Below, in pieces: positions 6,239 through 15,127 of a stretch of 60,115 bases of DNA. Origin of the DNA: GCA-002282575 sp964606405 (GTDB lineage Bacteria; Pseudomonadota; Gammaproteobacteria; Thiomicrospirales; Thiomicrospiraceae); assembly GCA_964606405.1 (NCBI GenBank), contig CAZSGH010000015.1, positions 1 to 60,115 on the forward strand. Reading direction: 5' to 3'. Below the pieces are notes generated by a model. That model searched no databases, was not told where the DNA came from, and saw only the letters and a list, made by a program, of their open reading frames with translations. Within the stretch, counting starts at the first letter, position 1. Every line of letters starts with the position of its first letter. Both the position numbers and the translations under genes were made by a program.

Positions 6239-8437
6239 ATGAATAAATTAACGGTTCGCATGCAAATGATGTTGGGCTTTGGCTCGTTGCTCGTGTTGCT
6301 CGTTATGTCGGTGTTGTTTTCGGTTTTTCAGCAAGGAAAGTTGGCAGATATAACAGAAAAGCAATATAAGCATCCTTTTATGGTTACTAATGCGGTTTCA
6401 CGTGCCGATGGTAACATTGTGCGCATGTCGCGCTTGATGAAAGATATTGCGATGTTAAAAGATGATGCTGAAATTGTTAAATTGACGCAGCAAGTTGATG
6501 CGCTTGAGCAAAAAGTTGTTGATGATTTAACGTTTGCGAAAGCGCGTTATTTAACCAGTCCAGAAGAAATGGAAAAGCTCATCCAACTATTCAAGACATG
6601 GAAGCCGATTCGAGATCAAGTGATTGCTTTGAAGCGTGAAGGCAAAGGCGCAGAAGCGGGTGAGTTGACGCGTACTGCTGCTGGACCTAAGTCGGTTGAA
6701 ATTTTTGCTGGTAGCAAAACCATTTATGATACGGCAATGAAAAAGGCAGACAGCTTCCAAGAAAAAAGCGTGGAAGAGCGTGCTTTTTCACTGAATATCA
6801 CCTTGTTGTTAGGTTTGTTGACGGTTATTGCTGGTGTTTTGATTGGATTGGCGATTGTTCGTTCGATTACACGTCAATTGGGTGGAGAGCCTTCTGAAGT
6901 GGTTCAAATTGCACAGCAGTTATCTGTTGGTAACTTTAATATTGCCGCCAGCCATCAAGCCGTTGATGGTAGTGTTTTGCGCGCAGTGATTCAGTTGAAA
7001 GATGTCTTGCATGGCGTTATCTCAGAAAGCAACCAAGTGGTTATGGGACTCGCTCAAGGGCAGTTTGATGGTCGAATTAAGGGCGCCTACTCTGGTGAGT
7101 TAGAAACATTAAAAGTTGGTGTGAACCAGTCTGCCGAAATGGTTGCGACAACGATGGGACAGCTCACTAAGTTGATGCAGGGGCTTCATGATGGTAACTT
7201 TGATACGCAAATCGATTGTCGTGCAGAAGGTAAATTCCGTGAGATTGCCAATCATGCCATGAATACCATGGAAACAATGAGTAAGGTGATTCGTGACATT
7301 AATCAGTCGATGTCTGCGCTGAATGAAGGTAACTTTTCGTTACGTGTCACGGCAGATGCTAAAGGTGATTTGTTGACCATGAAGACAGCCATTAACCAAA
7401 CGATTGATACGTTAGACTTTTTAACAAACGATTTGGTTTCTTTGGCGAATGCGCAATTGCAGGGTGATTTAACACAGCATGCGAAGGGTAGTTATAACGG
7501 ACGGTTCAAATCGTTACAGGATGCACGAGCCGCTTCTACCGATAAGATTAAAGAAGTGATCGCTTCGGCAATTGAAGCATCTTCGATTGTTACGGATGCA
7601 GCGAATCAGGTTGCGCGAGGTTCTTCAGACTTGTCTAATCGTGTGCAACAGCAAGCGGCAGCGTTAGAAGAAACCAGTGCAACAATGCACGAAATGGCAA
7701 CGGCAGTACAAGCAAATACGGCAAATGCGCATAAGGTTGCTGGATTGGCACATCAGGTTCAGGATCAAGCTGGTGAGGGTGTTGCGGTAATGCAAAAAAC
7801 AATTGGCGCAATGCAGTCTATTCAAGAGTCTAGTTTGAAAATTGCAGATATTGTGAGCTTGATTGATGGTATTGCTTTCCAAACCAACTTGTTGGCACTG
7901 AATGCTGCAGTTGAAGCGGCGCGTGCTGGTGAGCATGGTCGTGGTTTTGCTGTTGTTGCGGGTGAAGTTCGTGTTCTTGCACAAAAGTCGGCCGAAGCAG
8001 CGAAAGACATTAAAGGGTTAATTGACGATAGTGTTGCACGTGTCAGAAATGGGACGCAGTTGGCAGAAAAGTCTGGTGAGGTTCTTGGTGGTATTACCGC
8101 AACCGTTGAGCAAGTGGTGACGATGATCGAAGAAATTGCTACCGCATCTAATGAGCAGAGCGATGGTATTGGTCAAGTTCATTTAGCCATTGCGAATATT
8201 GATGCAGTGACACAGCAAAATGCTGCGTTAGTGGAAGAAACCACCGCAGCTGCGGGTAGTTTGAGCCAAGAGGCTGATGGGTTGCGTCAAAATATGAGTT
8301 TCTTCAATATTGGTTATCAGCCTAAGGCATCAGTAACAAGAAAGTCAGCGCCTGTGGCGACGTCAAAACCAAAGAAAGCCTTATCCTTACCAGCACCTGC
8401 TCGTGCGAGTAAGACAGAGGAATGGGGTGAGTTTTAA
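6239..8437 (+). CDS. Methyl-accepting chemotaxis protein with CheR-tether tail
   Basis: About 732 residues. I choose ATG 6239 because GGGAG lies nine bases upstream; the frame is open to 6224. Order: short cytoplasmic tip, TM1 (about 10-30), a periplasmic four-helix-bundle sensor, TM2 (about 190-210), a HAMP domain and two further HAMP-like linkers (repeated GNF / GDL motifs at about 225-425), then the signalling domain with IAFQTNLLALNAAVEAARAG and GRGFAVVAGEVRVLAQKSAE. The tail is a flexible Ala/Lys/Pro linker ending in EWGEF, which fits the xWxxF pentapeptide that binds CheR/CheB. The ligand is unknown. A terminator follows. Confidence 0.93.
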   Translation: MNKLTVRMQMMLGFGSLLVLLVMSVLFSVFQQGKLADITEKQYKHPFMVTNAVSRADGNIVRMSRLMKDIAMLKDDAEIVKLTQQVDALEQKVVDDLTFAKARYLTSPEEMEKLIQLFKTWKPIRDQVIALKREGKGAEAGELTRTAAGPKSVEIFAGSKTIYDTAMKKADSFQEKSVEERAFSLNITLLLGLLTVIAGVLIGLAIVRSITRQLGGEPSEVVQIAQQLSVGNFNIAASHQAVDGSVLRAVIQLKDVLHGVISESNQVVMGLAQGQFDGRIKGAYSGELETLKVGVNQSAEMVATTMGQLTKLMQGLHDGNFDTQIDCRAEGKFREIANHAMNTMETMSKVIRDINQSMSALNEGNFSLRVTADAKGDLLTMKTAINQTIDTLDFLTNDLVSLANAQLQGDLTQHAKGSYNGRFKSLQDARAASTDKIKEVIASAIEASSIVTDAANQVARGSSDLSNRVQQQAAALEETSATMHEMATAVQANTANAHKVAGLAHQVQDQAGEGVAVMQKTIGAMQSIQESSLKIADIVSLIDGIAFQTNLLALNAAVEAARAGEHGRGFAVVAGEVRVLAQKSAEAAKDIKGLIDDSVARVRNGTQLAEKSGEVLGGITATVEQVVTMIEEIATASNEQSDGIGQVHLAIANIDAVTQQNAALVEETTAAAGSLSQEADGLRQNMSFFNIGYQPKASVTRKSAPVATSKPKKALSLPAPARASKTEEWGEF

Positions 8438-8462
8438 CAGGTTTTTGTGCGTTTATCGTTAC

Positions 8463-8494
8463 AAAAAAGCCGCCAAGGAATTGGCGGCTTTTTT
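8463..8494. terminator. Bidirectional terminator between chemoreceptor and carbonic anhydrase genes
   Basis: A stem AGCCGCCAA / TTGGCGGCT with loop GGAA is flanked by A6 and T6. It lies between convergent genes and can serve both. Confidence 0.9.
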
Positions 8495-8510
8495 GTTTGA
8501 GCGACGTTTA

Positions 8511-9248
8511 TTATTTTAAAACGGGGCGTGCGTTAATTGGCTGTACTGGACGATTATTCGCTTGTCCCATCAGCTTAGCAAACTGCTCGATTTGTGCCTG
8601 AGAAGCCGTCATGGCTTGCTTCATGACAATCCACGTTACGCCTTCAGAGCAAGGTGGTGTCGTTAATGAGCCATTAAAACGATAATAGTCCTGATCGCTT
8701 GGTAATAAACCTGCCGCATTAACTGGGGCTGATAGTGGGTTTTTGCCATCTGCCTTTTCAGGCATCATTGCCCATGCTGCAGTAAGAACCGAATTAGCTT
8801 CGCCTGCATTAAACATAATTCCAATGACAGCTAAGTTGCCTTTGTCATCGCTGTGAACCAAGTGACCTTCTAAGGGGTAAGACTTGCCATCAATTAAGTT
8901 TTCGCTGGGTGAGTGAAAGTGGAACTGCTTGAGCTGGTAAGTATTACCACGCAAGGTGATGCTGCTGCCAGCCGCAAAGTTGACTTGAATGGTATGACCA
9001 TTATGAATAACTTCTGAACCGTTTGCGCTGTAGTTAAAGGTGATTGCAGGCGTATCGGCATCGAGGGTATTGGTAATATCAATTGGTGACTGATTTTTAC
9101 CTGCCGAGCATAATGCGAAATCGGGATGCAGTTTTCCCCAATTGTCAGCGCCTTCTGCGCCCTGATAACCCCAATGAGGACCATGACCACTAGCCAAAGC
9201 AAGGTTTGTGCAAGTAAGCAGGGCTAAGGATAACAATGTCTTTTTCAT
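8511..9248 (-). CDS. Periplasmic alpha-type carbonic anhydrase
   Basis: A 245-residue zinc enzyme interconverting CO2 and bicarbonate. A signal peptide ends at ALA-SG near residue 20. The zinc ligands are H110 and H112 in QFHFHSPSEN and H129 in EGHLVH. Family motifs KNQSPIDI (near 51), HWGYQG and TTPPCSEGVTWIV are present. C47 and the Cys of PPCSEG can form the usual disulfide. All active-site motifs are kept, so it should be active and exported. It may help supply inorganic carbon to an autotroph or balance periplasmic pH; this is inference. It is co-directional with the msrB gene 44 bases upstream. Confidence 0.95.
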   Translation of the reverse strand: MKKTLLSLALLTCTNLALASGHGPHWGYQGAEGADNWGKLHPDFALCSAGKNQSPIDITNTLDADTPAITFNYSANGSEVIHNGHTIQVNFAAGSSITLRGNTYQLKQFHFHSPSENLIDGKSYPLEGHLVHSDDKGNLAVIGIMFNAGEANSVLTAAWAMMPEKADGKNPLSAPVNAAGLLPSDQDYYRFNGSLTTPPCSEGVTWIVMKQAMTASQAQIEQFAKLMGQANNRPVQPINARPVLK

Positions 9249-9292
9249 GAACAGTTCCTATTGATATGAGTATTGAAAATTACCGAGTCATT

Positions 9293-9988
9293 TTATTCTT
9301 TATCAGGAATAAACTTCAAGACGTTGCCATTAATACAGTAGCGTTTTCCTGTTGGGGGTGGGCCATCATCAAAAACATGTCCTAAGTGAATGCCAGAGCT
9401 GGCGCTGCGCACTTCCACCCGCTTCATGCCATGTGCATTGTCTTCATGGTAGCTAATGGCACCATCTATGGGGTTAAAAAAGCTAGGCCAGCCTGTGCCG
9501 CTGTTAAATTTGGTGTCGGTTCTAAAAATGGGTTTGCCTGTAATGGGGTCGACAAAGGTTCCTTTGCGCTTTTCATCGAGGTGAGAGCCAGTGAAGGGGC
9601 GTTCTGTGCCTTGTTCGAAAGCAATACGTTGTTGGTCTGGGGTGAGTAGCTGAAAGCCAAGCCATTTCCAGAAGCGGGGTTGGTTACCGTCGTAGCCTGT
9701 ATAGCGGGATGCTTCCTTGCCATCTTTAAAAAAGACAATAGTGGGTGTGGCAAACAGCGCTTTTTCTAAGGTTAGTCCCGTTGGTGTTGTGCTGCTAGAT
9801 ACTTCTTCAATGGCGATATCGGCTTGCCAGTGGTCGAGTATCTCTTTTTTAAATTGTTTGCAGAAGTCGCAATCGGGGGCGGTAAAGACGAGGAGTTTTG
9901 TGTTGTTGAGTGGCATCTTGTCCTCTTGTGCGCAGGCACTTAACGAAAGCGTTAATAACATCATTGCAATTGCGTAAAGCCATTTCAT
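9293..9988 (-). CDS. msrB: Lipoprotein fusing a thioredoxin-like domain to methionine-R-sulfoxide reductase B
   Basis: 231 residues. Residues 1-19 are a lipoprotein signal (LSAC, lipidated C19). Residues 30-110 form a thioredoxin-like domain with C40-D-F-C43. Residues 115-231 are MsrB: GTGWPSFF near 164, SGIHLGHVFDDGP near 198 and catalytic C218 in RYCIN. MsrB reduces R-methionine sulfoxide in proteins. The four Cys of the zinc-binding forms are absent, and the only cysteines are 19, 40, 43 and 218, so the thioredoxin-like pair is the likely resolving/reducing partner. Topology implies periplasmic action on an envelope-anchored protein. It resembles the fused Msr proteins of Neisseria (PilB/MsrAB), but lacks MsrA. 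Confidence 0.9.
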   Translation of the reverse strand: MKWLYAIAMMLLTLSLSACAQEDKMPLNNTKLLVFTAPDCDFCKQFKKEILDHWQADIAIEEVSSSTTPTGLTLEKALFATPTIVFFKDGKEASRYTGYDGNQPRFWKWLGFQLLTPDQQRIAFEQGTERPFTGSHLDEKRKGTFVDPITGKPIFRTDTKFNSGTGWPSFFNPIDGAISYHEDNAHGMKRVEVRSASSGIHLGHVFDDGPPPTGKRYCINGNVLKFIPDKE

Positions 9989-10027
9989 AAATGTTACCTT
10001 TTTATGTGAGGGGACGGTGTAAAAAGT

Positions 10028-10174
10028 GTATATCTAATAATTCAATGGGTAGGAGGTCTGGAGGAAGGCATTGTAAAAAAATACATGTGATTTATTGATT
10101 AAATGCCTTCCTTCAGCTAAAAAATAAATTTGGAAAGTCTAAAAACAAGCGCAGCGCAGTGCTTAGACTTTTCC
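10028..10174 (+). repeat. Dispersed ~150-bp intergenic repeat, copy 2
   Basis: Forward orientation. It keeps TCAATGGGTAGGAGGTCTGG, GGAAGGCA / TGCCTTCC as the internal inverted repeat (both arms changed from GGGA/TCCC, so pairing is retained), and a terminal hairpin AAGTCTAA / TTAGACTT around AGCGCAGCGC. It lies between purH and msrB. Confidence 0.85.
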
Positions 10175-10178
10175 TAGA

Positions 10179-10202
10179 GGCAACCTTGTGGTTGCCTTTT
10201 TT
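10179..10202 (+). terminator. Hairpin with T-tail downstream of purH
   Basis: GGCAACC-TTGT-GGTTGCC is followed by six T on the + strand. Both flanking genes run on the minus strand, where no T-run follows the stem, so it is an imperfect terminator for purH and its orientation is unexplained. Confidence 0.5.
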
Positions 10203-10213
10203 GTATTTCGTTA

Positions 10214-11794
10214 TTAATGACGGAAGTGACGCATGCCTGTGAAGACCATGGCCATGCCGTGTTCGTTAGCGGCATCGATGACTTCTTGGTCGCGCATCGA
10301 GCCACCTGGTTGAATAATGCATGAAATACCCGCAGCAGCGGCATTGTCGATGCCGTCACGGAAGGGGAAGAAGGCATCTGATGCCATTACCGCACCTTGT
10401 ACTTGCAAGCCAGCGTGTTCGGCTTTAATTGCCGCAATACGAGCCGAGTTAACTCGGCTCATCTGACCAGCGCCAACACCAATGGTTTGGCGGTTTTTAG
10501 CGTAGACAATGGCGTTAGACTTAACGTATTTTGCCACTTTCCAAGCGAAGACTAAGTCGTGGATTTCGGCTTCGGTTGGTACGCGTTGCGTAACGATTTT
10601 TAAGTCGGCTTCGGTAATCATGCCCATGTCGGCAGATTGCACTAATAAGCCACCATTAACGCGCTTGTAATCCAAGAAGGCTGTGCGTGTTTCTGGCAAT
10701 GCGCCACAAGACATAACGCGAACATTTGGCTTGCTTGCTGCAATGCTGAGCGCTTCTTGCGATACTTCTGGTGCAATAATCACTTCGACAAACTGACGAC
10801 TAATAATCGCTTGCATGGTTTCGGCATCGAGTGGGCGGTTGAAGGCGATGATGCCGCCAAAAGCCGACTCAGTGTCGGTCGCATAAGCCAAGTCGTAAGC
10901 TGTGCGGATGCCATCTAAACTCACTGCGACACCACATGGGTTGGCATGTTTGACGATGACGCACGCTGGCTTAACAAATGACTTAACGCATTCTAATGCA
11001 GCATCGGTATCGGCGATGTTGTTGTAAGACAGTTCTTTACCCTGCAATTGACGTGCGGTTGAAATAGACGCTTCGGTGTTGTTGCGTTCTGTGTAAAAAG
11101 CCGCTTTCTGATGCGGGTTTTCGCCATAACGTAAGTCTTGTGCCTTCACAAACTGACTGCTAAAAGTACGCGGGAAATCGGCTGGTTGCTCAAAAGTTGC
11201 TTCGCCTAAACGAGCACCGAAGTAGTTCGCAATTGCACCATCGTAACGCGAGGTGGTTTCGTAAGTTTTAATCGCTAAATCGAAACGCGTTGCATGCGAG
11301 AGTTGTCCGTTGTTGGCAGTCAGTTCTTCGACAATGCGACCATAGTCAGCAATATCGGTGATAACAGCAACGTCGGCATGGTTTTTAGCCGCTGCACGCA
11401 ACATGGCAGGTCCACCGATGTCGATGTTTTCGATGGCATCTTCTAAGCTGCAATTTGCTTTTGCAACGGTTGCCTCGAACGGATACAAATTCACGACCAG
11501 TAAATCAATTGGCTTGATGCCGTGCTCTGCCATGATGGCATCATCGGTGCCACGACGACCCAACAAGCCACCATGCACTTTAGGGTGTAGGGTTTTAACA
11601 CGTCCATCCATCATTTCGGGGAAGCCAGTGTAACTAGAGACTTCTGTAACAGGAATGCCAGCGTCTTGAATGGCTTTGAAGGTTCCGCCAGTGGAAAGTA
11701 AGTCGACGCCCATGCCATTAAGTGTGCGGGCAAAGTCGATAAGACCAGTTTTGTCGGATACACTTAATAAAGCGCGTTTAACGGGTTTGAGCAT
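10214..11794 (-). CDS. purH: Bifunctional AICAR transformylase / IMP cyclohydrolase
   Basis: 526 residues, the usual PurH length. It performs the last two steps of IMP synthesis. The N-terminal MGS-like cyclohydrolase domain has ALLSVSDKTGLIDFARTL, STGGTFKAI and MMDGRVKTLHPKVHGGLL. The C-terminal transformylase has the KHANPCGVA motif with its catalytic Lys-His, SAFGGIIAFN and DAFFPFRDGID. The ATG follows the fis stop by a single base, and its ribosome binding site (GGAGAA) lies inside the end of fis, so translation is probably coupled. fis-purH order is known from several gammaproteobacteria. Confidence 0.97.
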   Translation of the reverse strand: MLKPVKRALLSVSDKTGLIDFARTLNGMGVDLLSTGGTFKAIQDAGIPVTEVSSYTGFPEMMDGRVKTLHPKVHGGLLGRRGTDDAIMAEHGIKPIDLLVVNLYPFEATVAKANCSLEDAIENIDIGGPAMLRAAAKNHADVAVITDIADYGRIVEELTANNGQLSHATRFDLAIKTYETTSRYDGAIANYFGARLGEATFEQPADFPRTFSSQFVKAQDLRYGENPHQKAAFYTERNNTEASISTARQLQGKELSYNNIADTDAALECVKSFVKPACVIVKHANPCGVAVSLDGIRTAYDLAYATDTESAFGGIIAFNRPLDAETMQAIISRQFVEVIIAPEVSQEALSIAASKPNVRVMSCGALPETRTAFLDYKRVNGGLLVQSADMGMITEADLKIVTQRVPTEAEIHDLVFAWKVAKYVKSNAIVYAKNRQTIGVGAGQMSRVNSARIAAIKAEHAGLQVQGAVMASDAFFPFRDGIDNAAAAGISCIIQPGGSMRDQEVIDAANEHGMAMVFTGMRHFRH

Positions 11795-11795
11795 G

Positions 11796-12065
11796 TTATT
11801 CTCCTGAGGTGGATGTCGAGCTGCTGTCTGTCAGCAAGCCGTATTGTTCAATTTTTTTGTGTAGTGTGTTGCGGTTGATGCCCAGCCACTTAGCACTCAT
11901 ACTCTGGTTATTGCCTGTTCGACGCATCACAAAGTCGAGCAATGCTTGCTCTACCTCTTGCATCACAATCGCATGCAAATTAATGGGTATTTGCCCGTCA
12001 AGCGTGGCAAAATAGTGCTCAAGCGATTGACGGGTCGCTTCGTGTAATGCGCTGGGTTGATGCAT
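11796..12065 (-). CDS. fis: Fis family DNA-binding protein
   Basis: An 89-residue Fis homologue. The C-terminal helix-turn-helix is well conserved (RRTGNNQSMSAKWLGINRN followed by TLHKKIEQYGL), and the N-terminal dimerisation helices contain VEQALLDFVM. Fis is a nucleoid protein that bends DNA and regulates growth-phase genes. It lies immediately upstream of purH rather than after dusB. The tail SSTSTSGE extends a few residues beyond the E. coli protein. Confidence 0.93.
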   Translation of the reverse strand: MHQPSALHEATRQSLEHYFATLDGQIPINLHAIVMQEVEQALLDFVMRRTGNNQSMSAKWLGINRNTLHKKIEQYGLLTDSSSTSTSGE

Positions 12066-12159
12066 GATATTGGGCTGGTATTGTTTTTATGAATGAGTGG
12101 TTAATTCTAAACCAATTGTCTTGTAATGTTAAGAAAAGTTTTTATGGGGGGCGTTGTGT

Positions 12160-12513
12160 ATGCTTGATTGGTTGTTTGGTAAAAAGAAAGCCAAAGTTTT
12201 ATCATTACAAGATCAACATAAATTGCCAATAGCGAATATTAAGATTGATGGGCAGGGTTCTTATGTGTGGCAGCATGAACGTTCTGTGCTTGATGTGTTG
12301 GATAAAGCGGGTTTGCCTGTGCGTTCAAGTTGCCGAAGCGGAAATTGCGGTGCTTGTATTGCCTATTTATTGGATGGACAAGTCGGTTATACTAAAACCC
12401 CCAATTTTCCGTTAGAATCGGGTGAAATATTAATGTGTTCTTGTTTGCCTGTTAGTGATATTCGGGTGGGCTTGTTGTCGCAACCTGTGTCGCCTCGTCG
12501 TCGAGGCACTTAA
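12160..12513 (+). CDS. [2Fe-2S] ferredoxin-like protein
   Basis: A 117-residue protein with a plant-type ferredoxin domain. Cluster cysteines are C58, C63 and C66 in the CRSGNCGAC motif, with the fourth in LMCSC (93 or 95). It shuttles electrons in the cytoplasm; the partner is unknown. Residues 1-20 (WLFGKKKAKVLSL) form a basic extension before the domain. I choose ATG 12160; TTG 12154 in frame is possible, and a G-rich stretch lies just upstream. It is followed 15 bases later by an unknown gene on the same strand, probably in one transcript. Confidence 0.88.
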   Translation: MLDWLFGKKKAKVLSLQDQHKLPIANIKIDGQGSYVWQHERSVLDVLDKAGLPVRSSCRSGNCGACIAYLLDGQVGYTKTPNFPLESGEILMCSCLPVSDIRVGLLSQPVSPRRRGT

Positions 12514-12528
12514 GAGAGGGCTTGATTA

Positions 12529-13389
12529 ATGATGCAAACGGGTGAAAGCGAGTTATTTGACTTGTCTGATTTGGATGAAGCAATGATTCGTCATGTGGCG
12601 CAAGCCTTTATTGCTTTACACGGTATGCGGCGTATGTCAGACGGTAAACTGATTTCATCAGGTTCTTCGGAATCAATCGCGACAGCTATTTATGAATTGC
12701 TCGATAATCCCTTGCGTGGATTGCGTCAGGTTGTGCCGATGATTTCGATGCTAACGACTAATCTTGCTTTGCCATTTAATGATGAGCTATATGAGTTAGA
12801 GTTAAAGAAATTGGCTGATCGTCAGCGTTTGGCCGATGAAATTGAGCAGGTTTTATCGTCGAGTCAAGATGCTGTATTACGAATTAATGTTGCCGACTTA
12901 TTGGCTCAGTTAGAGTCACATGAGTTTATCGAAGCCATTCCGTTAATTGAAGCGCGACTGGAAAAAGATGCCCACGTTGGTGTTGTTGCGACGCGAGAAG
13001 AAGTGATTGCGCGTATTCGTCGTTTGTGGCGAGATTATTCTGACAGTGAGATTGTGTTGAATTTGCGCTTCGACGGCGATGTACAACAAACGCATACACA
13101 AGCGCAACATATTGTGGCCTCGACCATGCCTGCCTCGACCGATGCCAATGCGCAACAGTGGTTGGCGCGTCGAGGCGAGAGCGAGACAGAAAATTTCGAT
13201 GATTTTATTCGCGCTTTTACGCGAGAAACGCCTGAAATGCAGGTCGCTATCGAGAAACGTCTTTCGACAGATACAGGTACCGTGAAGCTGTCAAAAATGG
13301 CTGTTGACCTGAAGCGTAATGAACAAGTCGAGTCGGCATTTTTTGAGTGGTTGAAGCGGATATTAGGATGGTGGGTTTATCGTCGTTAA
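12529..13389 (+). CDS. Hypothetical protein, mostly helical
   Basis: 286 residues with no signal peptide or membrane segment. It is rich in Glu, Asp, Leu and Arg and appears largely helical. Visible stretches include FDLSDLDEAMIRHVAQAFIA near the N-terminus, MISMLTTNLALPF near 80, a central EVIARIRRLWRDYSDSEIVL and a basic aromatic tail KRILGWWVYRR. I do not recognise the family. It follows the ferredoxin gene by 15 bases and probably shares its transcript, so a joint role is possible but not shown. Start chosen at MMQTGESE; the second Met is equally possible. Confidence 0.65.
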   Translation: MMQTGESELFDLSDLDEAMIRHVAQAFIALHGMRRMSDGKLISSGSSESIATAIYELLDNPLRGLRQVVPMISMLTTNLALPFNDELYELELKKLADRQRLADEIEQVLSSSQDAVLRINVADLLAQLESHEFIEAIPLIEARLEKDAHVGVVATREEVIARIRRLWRDYSDSEIVLNLRFDGDVQQTHTQAQHIVASTMPASTDANAQQWLARRGESETENFDDFIRAFTRETPEMQVAIEKRLSTDTGTVKLSKMAVDLKRNEQVESAFFEWLKRILGWWVYRR

Positions 13390-13395
13390 AACCTA

Positions 13396-13546
13396 GGGAG
13401 CTTCTAAAAGCCTCGCTTCGCTCGTTTTTAGAGTCCCTGTTTTGTTTTTTTTAGCTGGTGGAAGGGAGTTAAATTAAATTGTTACATGTGCTTAATTATC
13501 AACCCTTCCCCCAGACCCCTATCCCTTGTATTTCTAGTGATGCCCC
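13396..13546 (-). repeat. Dispersed ~150-bp intergenic repeat, copy 3
   Basis: Reverse orientation. It starts with the hairpin CTTCTAAAAG / CGTTTTTAGAG carrying the GCTTCGC tip, continues with GGTGGAAGGGAG and closes with CCCTTCCCCCAGACC. It separates two convergent genes (the unknown 12529 gene and mntH) and may act as their terminator. Confidence 0.85.
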
Positions 13547-13573
13547 CTACTGTGCTCTTGCGTTGTACTGGTT

Positions 13574-14878
13574 TTAATTGCCGTTAACAAAGTCCCATAG
13601 TAGTCGCATGTTGAGCACAATAATTAAGGCAGTAATGCCAGCGGCGACTAACTTTAGCCAGAGCGGATTACTAAAATCGCCCATCAGGTTTTTATCGCTC
13701 GTCATGACCCATAAAGGGACTAAGGCAAAGGGCAGTTGTAAGCTTAAAATAACCTGACTAAAAACCAGTAGGCTTGCGGTGCCATGTTCACCAAAATACC
13801 ATGTAACCCACACCGCTGGAATCACCGCCAGCCCGCGTGTCACCAATCGGCGTTGCCATGCGGGTAAACGAATATTCAAAAATCCTTCCATCACGACTTG
13901 ACCCGCAAGGGTTGCGGTGAGGGTAGCATTTTGACCCGATGCCAGTAGCGCCACCGCAAATAAGGTCGATGCCAATCCAGCACCAAGCATTGGGGTGAGC
14001 AGCTGATAAGCGTCTTGAATTTCGGCAATATCGGTTTTGCCATTGGCATAAAACACCGAGGCTGCTAACACCACAATCGCTGCATTAATAAAAAAGGCAA
14101 AGGATAAAGCAATAACGGTATCGAAGCTGGCATAGCGCATGGCTTCTTTTTTTGCTGCATTGTCAGCACCGATGGCGCGCGTTTGTACCAACGCAGAGTG
14201 CAAATAGATGTTATGTGGCATCACAGTTGCGCCTAGAATGCCTAAGGCAAGATACAGCATGGTTGAGTCGGTCAGTAGTCCCGATGTGGGTGCAAGCCCT
14301 GCCATTGCCGCTTGCCAGTCGGGGTTGGCAAGTGCCAGCTCAAACGAAAAACAAACCGTAATACTGGTAATGAGGGTAACAACCACAGCTTCGATTAGGC
14401 GAAATCCGCGTTGCTGTAGGGTTAAAATCAGCAATACATCCAGTACGGTAATAAGGATGCCTGCAATGACAGGAATGTCGAATAATAGGTTTAAGGCAAT
14501 CGCACTGCCTAACAGTTCGGCTAAATCGGTGGCAATAATGGCGAGTTCTGCCATAATCCATAAGCCAAAAACAGACGTTTTGCTATAACGCTGGCGGCAG
14601 AGCTGTGCTAAGTCTTTACCTGTTGCGATGCCTAAGCGTGCCGCCATGATTTGCAACACAATCGCCATTAAGCTGGCGATAAGTACCACTGACAACAAGG
14701 TATAGCCGTATGCCGACCCTGCTGCTAATCCTGTTGCCCAGTTGCCTGGGTCCATGTATCCAACCGCGACCAAAAAGCCAGGTCCCATAAATGCCCATAA
14801 GCGACGACTGCCCACTTGTGTGGGTATGGCAACGCTGCGATGCGATTCGGGTAGGCTAACTTGGGCTGTTGTCTTCAT
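13574..14878 (-). CDS. mntH: Nramp-family divalent metal (Mn2+) transporter
   Basis: 434 residues with about 11 membrane helices. Metal-binding motifs are D43-P-G-N46 in TM1 (MDPGNWATG) and M220-P-H-N223 in TM6 (GATVMPHNIYLHS). The family symports H+ with Mn2+ or Fe2+ into the cytoplasm. The N-terminal cytosolic stretch of about 27 residues precedes WAFMGPGFLVAVGY. A MntR regulator gene diverges about 240 bases away, which supports Mn2+ as the substrate. Expression is probably repressed by Mn-MntR, although I did not identify a palindromic operator. Confidence 0.95.
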   Translation of the reverse strand: MKTTAQVSLPESHRSVAIPTQVGSRRLWAFMGPGFLVAVGYMDPGNWATGLAAGSAYGYTLLSVVLIASLMAIVLQIMAARLGIATGKDLAQLCRQRYSKTSVFGLWIMAELAIIATDLAELLGSAIALNLLFDIPVIAGILITVLDVLLILTLQQRGFRLIEAVVVTLITSITVCFSFELALANPDWQAAMAGLAPTSGLLTDSTMLYLALGILGATVMPHNIYLHSALVQTRAIGADNAAKKEAMRYASFDTVIALSFAFFINAAIVVLAASVFYANGKTDIAEIQDAYQLLTPMLGAGLASTLFAVALLASGQNATLTATLAGQVVMEGFLNIRLPAWQRRLVTRGLAVIPAVWVTWYFGEHGTASLLVFSQVILSLQLPFALVPLWVMTSDKNLMGDFSNPLWLKLVAAGITALIIVLNMRLLWDFVNGN

Positions 14879-14963
14879 GATGTTGCGTCAATTCCATGAT
14901 GTTATTTTCTTGTGGCTTTATTTTACAGCCTTGGCTACAATTTACAACTAGTATCACATGGTT

Positions 14964-15108
14964 CACCCCTAAAAACCCAATGGGTAGCAAGCCTGAAGGA
15001 AGGGGATGCAGAAAATAGCATGTAACCCTTTGATTAAATCCCTTCCTTCAGTTAAAAATAAACTTGGAAAATCTAAAAACGAGCGAAGCGAAATTTTTAG
15101 AGGTTCCC
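14964..15108 (+). repeat. Dispersed ~150-bp intergenic repeat, copy 4
   Basis: Forward orientation. It has CTAAAAACCCAATGGGTAGC at the left end, GAAGGAAGGGGATGC / AATCCCTTCCTTC internally and the hairpin CTAAAAACGAGCGAAGCG ... TTTTTAG at the right end. It fills most of the region between the divergent mntH and mntR genes, ending about 20 bases before mntR. Confidence 0.9.
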
Positions 15109-15127
15109 AAATAATAAAGTGTTCGTT

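Noticed and set aside
14879..15127. Manganese riboswitch (yybP-ykoY type) upstream of mntH
   Set aside because: The structured DNA there is repeat copy 4 and matches the family consensus; no riboswitch core was recognised.
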